64,000 nt of DNA, from positions 874,501 to 938,500 of the forward strand of contig NC_074711.1 of the NCBI RefSeq assembly GCF_947242115.1, read 5' to 3'. The position numbers were made by a program, and so were the translations under genes. The notes beneath the pieces were generated by a model. That model was not told the DNA's origin. It saw nothing but the letters and a program-made list of their open reading frames with translations, and made no database searches. Positions 50,060 through 60,521 of the stretch are shown here, one piece after another (within the stretch, counting starts at the first letter, position 1; every line of letters starts with the position of its first letter). The DNA comes from Biomphalaria glabrata. Lineage: Eukaryota > Mollusca > Gastropoda > Planorbidae.

Positions 50060-50847
50060 AGACCTATATAGGTTTATGGTCTGGGTATTATTTTTGTTGA
50101 GATTCTTGGCACTGGTTCAACGAAACTTCAAGGGAAATAACCTGTCCCACGCGTAATGGTTCACATGTAAACAGTTACAGTCTTAGTCTACTACCACTAG
50201 TCTACTAGATCTAGAATCTAGTACTTCTAGAATCTAGGTCTATTATAAATCTGAAAATCAAAATTAAAAATAGTGAGAGAGTTTAACTAGAGATAGTCTG
50301 AGATAGTACTAAATAGTAGAGTATAAGTATAGACTCAGAGTATAAATCTATCATCTACATTACACTGACCTGATTAGACATTGTCAATTGTCATTATGAC
50401 ATGATTATCATTAGATCATTCGAGTCATAGAATTATTAGAATTAGTAATTAGACACTAAGAGTAAGACACTTCTTAATCATTACTTCATAAGACATAAGA
50501 TGATAAGTCGATAAGTTCATTTAACATTGAGCAGGGGAGGTGCTGGACTTAAATCAGTTACTGATCTATAATCTAGATCTAGACTCTATATATATTATTT
50601 ATTTATTATCCTACATTTAATTCATTTATTATCTCACTGATGTCCCTGGCTTTTACAAACCTGAAATCATAATTTTCTATTGAAGTAGTGCTTTTATTAG
50701 TTTTACTACTTTTAGAAGAACTGTAACTGTAGCATTTATGAGCCTATCTTTTTTATCTTTTAATTAAGATGTTGTAATTATTAGTGATTAGTATAATTTG
50801 TAATATCTTCAGACTTCACTGCCACTAGTTTATGCAGCTTAAAGAGT
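50060..50847. other. AT-rich, CTAGAT-rich spacer
   Basis: Possible distal DUS3L 5' region. The first DUS3L coding exon has an acceptor at 51938, so a leader exon must lie upstream, but I cannot place it. Confidence 0.35.
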
Positions 50848-50858
50848 TTGGTATAGTA

Positions 50859-51714
50859 TATATATAGTTTGTCCATCGTGGTTCGATGATGACCACTTTG
50901 TCATCCAGGGGGCTGAGGGCTTTGCACTGGGGTTTTATGCCTCCTCATGTGGCTGGTGAGACCTATGTGAGCCCGGAATGTTCGGCTGCACACTGGGCAG
51001 GTTATTCCAGCTGGAGCTAGTGTCGTTTGTCTTGCTTTTCTTTTCTGGCGTTTTTCTTCTGCCTGCGTTGTTCTTTTTTCCTCAGCAACCTGTGCGCCAG
51101 TTTTCACAGCGTGATGCCATGATGCTCTGTCGTGTGCCTCTGTCTCCCAGGTGCCAGGGTCTATGCTGAACGCCTTCAGAGAAGCTTTGAGGGTGTCCCT
51201 GAAGCGCTTTCTTTGCCCACCTTGCGAGCGCTTTCCTTCGCTTAGTTGGCCATACAAGAGTCGTTTTGGGATGCGGTGGTCTTCCATTCTGAAGACGTGA
51301 CCTGCCCATCGCAGCTGGGACTGCATCAGGATTGTGTGGATGCTTTGCAGACACGCTCTTCGAAGGACTTCTGTATCTGGTATTTTGTCTTGCCATTTGA
51401 CATTTAGTATTTTTCTCAGACATGTCATGTGGAAGCGGTTTAGTCTCTTTGCATGTTTACTGTACACTGTCCATGTTTCTGAGGCATAGAGCAATGTAGG
51501 GAGGATGACGGCTCTGTAGACCCCTAGCTTGGTGTTTGTGGTGATACCACGTCTGTTCCAGACATTTGTAGACAGTCTGCCATAGGATGCACTGGCCTTG
51601 GCGATACGCAGGTCGATTTCACTATCGATTTTTCCATTTCTGGAGAGTGTGCTGCCAAGATATGTGAATTTGTCCACTGCGTTTATATCCTGTCCATTTA
51701 TAGTAATGCACCCC
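50859..51714 (-). mobile_element. Young 5'-truncated LINE with 11-bp TSD and intact C-terminal ORF
   Basis: TTGGTATAGTA occurs at 50848-50858 and 51715-51725 as an exact target duplication. Between them the reverse strand is open down to 50901, over 260 codons: INAVDKFTYLGSTLSRNG, ASASYGRLSTNVWNRRGI, VILPTLLYASETWTVYSK, KILNVKWQDKIPDTEVLRR and QLRWAGHVFRMEDHRIPKRL. The C-terminal finger is CPVCSRTFRAHIGLTSHMRR followed by H (CxxC-x12-HxxxH). The 3' end carries a short TA tail. Openness and clean TSD suggest recent insertion. Confidence 0.9.
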
Positions 51715-51985
51715 TTGGTATAGTAGTCTTGATACCAAGAGTATACATAAGAAAAAGAAGTTTGTAAAAAGTTTGAGAAAATTATCCATATGGGAGTTTG
51801 TAATAATATGATAAGGACTTATAAAAGTTCAATAACACTTTAAGATCCCTTTTTGGTGTATTTTGACTTTATATTATTTGGAATGAAACTGTCATGTTTT
51901 GCGAGGTAACATTATATTATTTTATCTTTGGTCCTCAGACGTTCTACTTCAATCACTGAACTCTTCCAATTCTGCTATTGAAAAC

Positions 51986-54900
51986 ATGTCAGATAAGTTA
52001 GCTATCAATGAGATTCCTGTTGATGATACTTCAAATGGCATTGATGAATTGACTGCTTCAAAAGGTATTAGTGAATCAGCCACTTCAGATGGTATTGTTG
52101 AATTGAATTTATCCAGTGACATTGCTGAAATGGAGTCCAATCCTGTGTCCCAAGCTAACATTCAACCGAACCTACAAAAACCTGGCTATGCCTGCATAAA
52201 ATCAGAGTAAGTTTATTGACCTTGTCAACACATTGTCATGCTATTTTTATTCTCTGATGTTTGTTTTGAATAATAGGACTAATAATGCAACCAATGTATT
52301 TGGTTTCAGATTTCTTGTGACTAACTACAAGCCTGTAGTGCTGACAGAATTTCTCTCTGATGAGACCAAACTACAGATAGAAAAAGAAGTGTGCACTTCA
52401 GAGGCTGAACCACCTGCCAAGAAAGCTAAACTAAAAGGTAGAAACAAACATCGTCCAAGAAATGAGAAAATTCAATCAAAGGACAAAATGTGTCCTTCAA
52501 TTCTAAGAGATCAAGTCTGTAACTATGGTGACAAGTGTATATTCAGCCATGACAGAATTGATTTCATGAAGAGAAAGCCGGAAGATTTAGGAAATTCTTG
52601 TTATCTCTTTAAAACATTTGGTAAATGTCATTATGGTCTGACATGTCGTTTTGCTAAAAGTCATCTTTCAGAAACTTTGGAGAATGTTATTGACAATGAA
52701 ATTTATCAGAACACAAACAAAGTCAAGGCAATTAATGAATTAGCTGCAGAAGTAAAAAAAAAACTGTGGAAAAAGAAGTATAATTTTCAGGCTGCAGATT
52801 CTATAGTTAAAGAAGTCAATAAAAATTTCCAAATGAAAAATAATTTAAACTTACAAAAACCTTTAAATAGTGAAGATCATCGTAAGGAATCACTAATAGA
52901 ACAGCATTCTGAGTCCCCCAAACAACAGACTGATCAGTCTAACTCAATTAAACAAGAAACTCCAGAAAATAATTTACCTGCTAATAAGGGGAACACTCTT
53001 GATGAAAGGACCTCTTGTACAACAGAATTAAAAAGTGAGTTATCTCAAATTCCACAAGAAAAAAGAGAATGTGTTGGCTGTCTTCTGGATGAAGAAATGA
53101 TTCCACTTAGACCTGCAGAGAAACCTAAGGTAAACAGGTGTTACTATCTTCCTATTTTCTATTTTTAAACAAATGTCTTTAAAGGTAGACTTTTAAGATG
53201 GGATATAGTGCAATGTACACTGTTAATAGTTAAAAAATTTGTAACCAGTTATGTTTATACATGCATGATATACTAGCACGACACTGATTATAAATTTAAA
53301 AAATCCTCCTATGGATCAGTCTGGTCCATTTTATATTGCCCCCACTTTTTGACGTGTGAATTCTAATTCTAATAGAACAACTAAAAGATAAAACACATTG
53401 ACTTTACACCTCCAATTGAACAGATTGATTCAATTCACCACCTTACACATGCATTGTTTGTATTCTTCTTTGGCCCAGTGGCCCAGCCATTGTAGTCCAC
53501 AAAGATATTCATAATTTAATTCTCCACCTTACTCTTGCTTTCTTCTTTGGCTCATCCTTTGTAGTCAATAGTGTTAAACTATCTTTATTTCTTCTTCTCC
53601 CACAGAATAGTCTTAGCAACCCACAAACATTTTTTTAGGCCATACAGCAGGCACATATAACAGACACAAATTTATTTAGCCTGCCATTTATTATAATCAC
53701 CATTGCTTTTCTTTGTCCAATATAAGTCTGAGAGAAGAGCTCTTACAAAAAAAGTCCCTCCCCATTAATCCACACGCACAACTTTGACATTTCTTTGGTT
53801 CATCTGCTCTAGATTCAGCCCCTTTTATAACTGCCCAGTGTCCTCCCAAAGTTCTTTGCCCCATAAAATTTGCATGTGTTTTGCCTCCCTTCACACCTAG
53901 AATCAAAACACAGACACACTACTGCTAAACACTTAGATGCAGACAATTGATAATCAGACTATTATATGGCACCCTTATTCTAGAAGATGATGCAGATCTG
54001 GCCCTTATAAAAATCTTGGCTTTCCATTCTAAAAAATAACAGAGATCACTTTTCATACTTTAGTAATTTCTTTCTCATGAAAAAAAAAATCTGTGCTTAT
54101 ACAACTATTCACTTTTGTTGTTTTTTTAAACTTGAAATATCTGATTGCTTTTAATTAAGTCTTATTATAAGTTTTTACTTTTTTTTTCTCTCTAATTAAA
54201 AATGAAGGAAAAGAGGAAATGAAAACATTGTTTGACATGGATGATGAATAGAAATGTGTATTCAAAGAAAAAATTCAGTTGATAAAAAAGTTGACAATGG
54301 TTTTCAGATATGTTATGATAGCTCAAAAATGTTTAGTAATTTATTCTTTTTTATCGCCCACTAAGTAAACAAATCAGTGTTGAATGAGTAATGGCTTTAG
54401 ATGTTATAAAGTAAAAGTAAGTAAAGTACCCATTTCGTCCTGGTGATCTATAGGGCAGATGATGTAAAAGTCATCCGCTTCCATAGCTGACAGTTAACAA
54501 ACGTGGCCAGCACAATGACCAACTATTTTACTTTCCCCAACTAATATCAGGCACCCATTAGAGTTGGGTGGACTCTAAGAATCCCTGAAATAACCACAGA
54601 AATTTCAACCCAGAACCCCTCAGTTCAGAAGCCAAGTGCTTTAATACTCAGCCACCGCGGCCCATATTGATGTTATATATATACTGGTATTAGTTTTTGT
54701 TTTGTTTTCATTAAACTCATTCATTTTTTTTAAATTTCAGATTGATTTTAGGAATAAACTCTACCTGGCACCTTTAACCACAGTAAGTGACGCATTCTTC
54801 AGTTTTTAGAAAATGTAATTAACCTTTTATAATTTTCTCATTTCTTCTATTTAAAATGAGTCTATAACCTGCAGCTCTTGTCTACATTATTATTTCTAAA

Positions 54901-57900
54901 CACTGCATTTTATAATGTTAATAATCTCTGTACTTCATTGTGTTACTTTTACCTTAACCCTTAAAACGCGTGTGGTAGTTTAGCCTCTAAACATTAGAAT
55001 TGTGTATGCACTCATTGTAAAACAGTTCAGCACTTTAAGGGTTAAAATACCCCTCTGTACTTTTTTTAAAAAGGTTGGAAATCTTCCATTTCGTCGCATC
55101 TGTAAAAGTTATGGTGCAGATATAACCTGTGGTGAGATGGCCCTGTCCACACAACTTTTGCAAGGGAAACTATCAGAATGGTCTCTAATTAAACGACATC
55201 CAAGTGAGGATATATTTGGTGTGCAGGTATGTAGCATTAGCTACTAAGTGTGAAGTAACAATGACACCAACCAAGCATTAAAAGTCTTTGACAGTCAAAG
55301 CTTATATTGAACAGGGTTATATCATTAGCTCATCTGTTTTAAAGTTTTAAATTATAATTCTTGTCTGATCTGGTTTTACCAGACACAGCATTTTTGAAGT
55401 AGTGAGAATTTTAATACAACAAGATTTGACAAAAATATTTTACAAAGCTTTCATCATGCTTGTGTATAATAATAATTCAACCACTTCATTCTAACTATTT
55501 AGCTTTGTGGAGCCTATCCTGACACAATGACAAGGTGTGCACAGCTTCTGAAAGAAACAGCTCAAATAGATTTTATTGACATCAATTGTGGATGCCCAAT
55601 CGATTTAATCTGTAAAAAGGTACAATCCTCTCATGCAGTTTTATTCACATATAATTATGTTTTAAAAATCATATCTTATAACAATGTATTATGGTCAGTT
55701 GGTTAAGCATTTGACCACTGTTCAAGAGACTTGTATTTGAATCTAGAGGTGAAAATAAATAAAAGTAAAATACAGAATTTTTAATTGAGACTTATGATAT
55801 AAAAAAAAAATGACATTTTGTATTTAAAAAAAAATAATAAAAAATTTTAGTTGACATCTTAGTATTTATATTTGTTACTTTATTGTAAAGTGAATGTTAG
55901 AATTTGAACTTGAGTAACTACATACACAAACAATAATTGATGTTTCTTAAATATAGATGTTTTCTACATAATTATTTGTAAAGTTCTCTGTACACACAAA
56001 TCGAGATCAGAAATGAATACACAAACTAAGCATTCATTTTGTAAGTAAATATTTTGCACATAGTGATAATCACCAGACAGCTTAATATTGATGTTCACTA
56101 TAAACACAGAAGCTAAGTATTGATGTTTGCTTAACACTTAAACTTAAGCATTCATATTCTATTATTCTATATATCTATGTGTAGGGGGCTGGAAGTGCTT
56201 TGCTGAGTAAACCAGGAAAATTGGAACAAATTTGTCGTTCCATGAAAGCAGTAATGGGGGATATGCCACTGACAGTGAAGTTGAGGACTGGTGAAAGTGA
56301 TGGGAAGAATGTTGCTCATACACTTATTCCTCGTCTCCAATCAGCTGGAGTTTCACTTGTGACAGTAAGTTTCAAGATTTTATTGTGTGTATTTAAATTG
56401 TCAGAGCTGCATATGTTGGCAGCGGTACGTGACGTTTTGGCGCCGCCGTTTTGGCGACGGGACGTTTTGGCGCGAGCCGTTTTGGCGACGGGACGTTTTG
56501 GCGCGAGATATCATTTGACGATAATTTAATAAGCAAGTAACTTTTATAATAATGTTTATTTCACTCTACCATAATATTGTATGTATAGTATGAATTCTAA
56601 CACCGTTCAGCGATTTTTTTTTAATTATAAAGGTTTTGCTTATTTCATGAATATAGGCTTATAATAGGTCAGATTCCTGAATGGTAATGATATGCTATAT
56701 GTGAGTTATGCTAATCGCACTGGATGACATTTTTGGATTTCTTTCCAAAAGATTTTGTTTTTTATTTGACATTAGTGTAATATACGAATTAGCTAAGTGT
56801 CACACTGTAATATAACAAAAACCATGTTAACATCTAAAGCTCTATTAGGCTGAATAACGACAATAACTCCACACATAGTAAAGATCAAGACTCGGAATGT
56901 GGTCAGTACAAACTCTAACGTGAATCCACAAATGTAAACAAACACTATAGATAGATAGATAGAAACAAATTCACAACACTAAGATACTTTGAAAAGATAT
57001 ATTTTGAGAAATTGGGTAAGGGTGATTTGGGTGACACACCTCGCATTGAAGCAGGTAGAGTTAAACAAATGAAGACAAGACCAGCACCGAGCACTGGTCG
57101 TTGGCATCATGCGTCTGGCGATCATCTCCTTGGGAATGGTCAATACATGTGACACCTATCCCCTCTCTTCTGCTCACATTTCACTCCTTGTATATACACT
57201 TTCCTCTACCCCTCCCCACTCTCACGCGTAAGACGATAATCTGTTTCTAGCATTCCACTTGACATCCCTAGGTGCGAATTTATAATCCTTAATCTTTAAT
57301 TCCGAGAGCGGCCCAAAGTCTACCTCTACACAAACACACATTTACATTTAGTACGTGAAAAATATGTCTTAACACAAACACTCATGCAAAACATAGATAT
57401 GAATAATTCTTTTAAAAGAAATAATACAATAAACGTACATAATGTATATCGCGCCAAAACGTCCCGTCGCCAAAACGGCTGGCGCCAAAACGACCTTCGC
57501 GCCAAAACGGCGGGGCCAAAACGTCCTGCTTCGGTTGGCAGAAATGAGTGCATCATTGTACCAAATGATGTTAGCCTATTTCTAATGCATGGTAGATCAA
57601 GACTCAGCATTTTGCCCCCCAATTTTTTTTTCTTTTGGTCCATGGTAGATCCAAGGCATAGCAATATGCCACATTTTTTGTTTGTTTTGTTTCTTTAGGT
57701 CCGTAGATCCAAGACAGTTTTTTTACCAAAATTATTTTTTAAATTTCTTTAGCTCCATGGTAGATCCAAGGCACAGCGTTACACCAAATTGTCTGATTGG
57801 AATTATATTGCTGAATGTGCTGCTTTGGGAATGCCCATTTATGGTCAGCCTTTCTTCTTTTTTTTATTTATCTAATTTCTGAATCATATATTGTTCTAAA

Positions 57901-60520
57901 ACTTTGGTACTGGTACACCATTAACACCCTTCCTCTCCCCAAAATCTGGTAATCTTTTCTGGTTGCTGCTTCTGAAAATACTTTAAGAATAATTTTGAAC
58001 AATAAAAAGCTGTAAACAGTGAAATAGAAGTAAGAACACACCAAGAAAAGATTTTATGTTACGTTAACTTTATTTATTATTAATTTTAATATGCTATCTC
58101 TATTAGCATTCTACGTTCAACTGACCATATAGCATATCACTTCATCTGCAGTTCACTCATCCAAATAGAAAAAACAAAGGTCTCTTAGTTTGTCAATACA
58201 CAATTACACACAATAGCATAACTGGTCAATCAAAACAAACACACTTACTATCACTATTAGTCAGTAGTAGTGTGCTGTGCAAAGTTACTGATTAGAATGT
58301 ATAACATTGTGTCGCATTTAAGGTAAATATTACAATAAATAACTTTGTTTGTTCCTTGATTGAATGCGATAGAAGTTTGAAACTGGAAGAAGAGCTTGAA
58401 TTAGTTTCAACACACTGTGATTTAAGCTTTAAAACTTCTTTAAGTACAATTTATAATTGTAATGAAAGTGTATTTATTGAAAGTACTGAGTAGTCAGTTG
58501 AACGCCTCTAATAATTTCTTCTAGTTTTTTTTTTATGCTCTAATGGCACTAGGGTAGAAGGAGCACTATTATGAATTTGTCTTAGATAATAAATATAGCT
58601 TTTATATAGCGCTACTTTCATGCTTATAGCATGCTCAGAGTGCTTTGGTCCAATCTCATTTGTAGACCAGTGGGGGGAGGAGGTATCTAGGAGTTGGTTT
58701 TCCGTGCTGCCTTTAGGCGCTTAGTAAACACTACTCTGCCCGAGTCGGGTGTCGAACCTTGAGCCACCTTCTAGGTAGCCAAGCCAAGCCTAGTTCAAGC
58801 GCACTTGGCCTCTCGACCACGCTTCCCACAATTTTGAAATAAAAAATGTGTCTGTGTCTTTCTGGGTGTTTTATTATTGTTTTTGCATTTGTAAGTTATG
58901 GTTCATTGTTAAGCATACTTTCGGTTCTTGCTTGGATGAGCACTCAATGTGCATGGTATAAAGGAGAGTACACATTTAGACATTTACCTGATCTTGAAAT
59001 AGCTCAGATATTAATTAGACATACTTGTTCTCTTCTGGAGTGACTGGTTTCAGCTGCTGCTAGTTTAATGAACTGCAGAATGTTATGTACCTTCTTGTAT
59101 TAGACATGCTCTTATTGTTGTCTTTAGTAAACTGTAAACTATTTCCTTCTGTTTTTGAAAAAAAAGTGTCTTAAACCATGTGCCCTTAATTTTGTTTATA
59201 GTTTTTTTGTTTGTAGTTCTGGAGAGCATTGTATTTTGCTCAGGTGATATTTTAATAAAAGTGATGTCCACTATTTTTTTTGTTATTAGGTAATGGAGAT
59301 ATTCTGAGTTATGAAGATGTTAATTTACACATGCAACAAAGTGGAGTCAGTGGAGTCATGATTGCAAGGTCAGTTTGTAAAATTATTATTATTATATTTT
59401 GGTCATAGAAATTTTAGATATGTGTTTGTTGTGCAACTTATACTTTTTTTTTTCCAAATTGTTTTTTAAAATACCAGATATACATTTATACATTTCTGAA
59501 ATAAGGATTTTATAGGCAATTCATGTTAAAGAATAATAGTCATTTTGTGTGACACTTAATGTGTTAGTAACTAACCTACTAACACACTGCTGTTTTTCTT
59601 TTTAACATTAAATTTAGACATATTTATTTAATTTTAATAGCAAAACAGAGGGCTAGAGTGCTGAAACATTTTAATGTCTTCATTTTTTTTTTACCGATAT
59701 TGTTAGATTGTTTGTCAAACCTGTAATAAGTTTAGATAATTTGAATTTTTTATTCAAATAATTTGAATATTTTCCAGAGGAGCATTGATCAAACCTTGGA
59801 TATTCACCGAAATCAAAGAAGAGAGACATTGGGATATCTCTTCTGGGGAGAGATTCGACATTTTACGGACATATACAAATTATGGCCTCGAACATTGGGG
59901 TTCAGACCAGCAGGGTGTAGATAATACTAGACGTTTTCTACTGGAATGGCTTTCTTTCTTGCACAGGTTAGGAGTTGTTAGATACTGGTAACTTATTAAA
60001 ATTAACATCAACATTTTTATTTTATTATAGTTGTTTTTAGTTTTAATTTAACATCAACGTTTAAAAAAGCTTTTCTTATATATGAAAATGAGTTGTGTAG
60101 CATGAAATTCAACAGGTTTGTACTCACTAGACTTGGTTCTGTGAGTGTGAAAGATGTTTTGGTTAGATGAATATTTTCTATTTGAAGGTATATTCCAGTG
60201 GGAGTTTTGGAAGTGGTGCCACAGCGAATCAATGAAAGACCTCCTTATTTTGTCGGCCGCAATGACCTAGAGACATTGATGGCCAGTGCAAGCTGTGCAG
60301 ATTGGATTAAACTGAGGTAGGTGTAAAAAAAAATAACTGGATGAAACTGTCACAGACTGCCTTAGAAGTAATCTCAAGTGTTGCAGACTAAATGTAAAAA
60401 TTTAAATTGACAGCATAATGAAACAAAAACTTTGTTTTTCTTTTCAGTGAGATGTTACTGGGACCAGTACCTGATAATTTTCACTTTTTACCAAAACATA
60501 AGGCTAATGCTTATCAATAA
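51986..60520 (+). CDS. DUS3L: DUS3L, tRNA-dihydrouridine(47) synthase, complete, 11 coding exons, 697 aa
   Basis: FMN- and NADPH-dependent enzyme that reduces uridine 47 in the tRNA variable loop (family knowledge). Exons: 51986-52206 (exon begins 51939), 52310-53129, 54741-54782, 55074-55226, 55503-55619, 56185-56364, 57753-57843, 59290-59368, 59778-59966, 60188-60316, 60448-60520; 2094 nt in total. The start is the first ATG in the exon, MSDKLAINE; the frame stays open to the acceptor, so a longer N-terminus is possible. Two CCCH zinc fingers: C135/C144/C150/H154 and C171/C180/C186/H192. The Dus TIM barrel starts [11 protein letters not shown] (about 351-361), then [29 protein letters not shown] with the GCP catalytic cysteine at about C443, [29 protein letters not shown] and [14 protein letters not shown]. 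The C-terminal helical region ends PKHKANAYQ, like human PKHKANAYK. Human DUS3L is 650 aa. Confidence 0.95.
53130..54423. other. DUS3L intron 2, no clear feature
   Basis: The part at 53330-54010 is richer in C and has loosely recurring TTCTTTGGC.CA..C.TTGTAG blocks, perhaps an old unclassified repeat. Confidence 0.35.
54424..54666 (-). mobile_element. tRNA-derived SINE, family 3
   Basis: Reverse strand begins GGGCCGCGGTGGCTGAGTAT (A box) with GGGTTGAAAT as decayed B box; the body matches 8800-9080. Confidence 0.75.
55690..55760 (+). mobile_element. tRNA-like SINE remnant
   Basis: TGGTCAGTTGGTTAAGC resembles an A box and GTATTTGAATC a B box, in a DUS3L intron. It is single and weak. Confidence 0.35.
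56423..57533. mobile_element. 1.1-kb non-autonomous TIR element with GTTTTGGCG arrays and 8-bp TSD
   Basis: Terminal inverted repeats of about 90 bp (56423-56512 and 57446-57533). Each is made of five GTTTTGGC(G) motifs separated by short CG-rich spacers such as ACGGGAC and CGAGCC. An exact 8-bp direct repeat GTTGGCAG flanks it (56415-56422, 57534-57541). There is no transposase frame inside. An 8-bp TSD fits hAT- or P-like elements. It is inserted in DUS3L intron 6. Confidence 0.85.
57579..57795 (+). repeat. Tandem decayed copies of a 3' splice junction before DUS3L exon 7
   Basis: The block (pyrimidines)-TTTAG-CTCCATGGTAGATCCAAGG-CACAGC of the real exon start (57743-57780) recurs upstream at about 57579, 57631 and 57691, spaced 53-59 bp and diverged. 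Only the copy at 57691-57718 keeps a good acceptor (TTTCTTTAG|GTCCG). Confidence 0.85.
58535..58585 (-). mobile_element. LINE scrap (ATAAGATAAG-tail family)
   Basis: ATGCTCTAATGGCACTAGGG TAGAAGGAGCA matches the ORF end of the 6902-7150 family, directly beside a family 1 SINE. Confidence 0.5.
58596..58826 (-). mobile_element. tRNA-derived SINE, family 1
   Basis: Antisense copy with GTGTCGAACCTTGAGCC (B box inverse) and CTCTCGACCACGCTTC (A-box head inverse). Confidence 0.85.
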
Positions 60521-60521
60521 A
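60516..60521 (+). promoter_or_regulatory. AATAAA overlapping the DUS3L stop codon
   Basis: The stop codon TAA (60518-60520) lies inside an AATAAA hexamer. If used, the 3' UTR would be only about 10-30 nt. Another AATAAA lies near 60873. Confidence 0.45.

Noticed and set aside
54741-60520. DUS3L as a pseudogene because of the TIR element and repeats
   Set aside because: All exon phases join, splice sites are intact, and zinc-finger and catalytic motifs are preserved.
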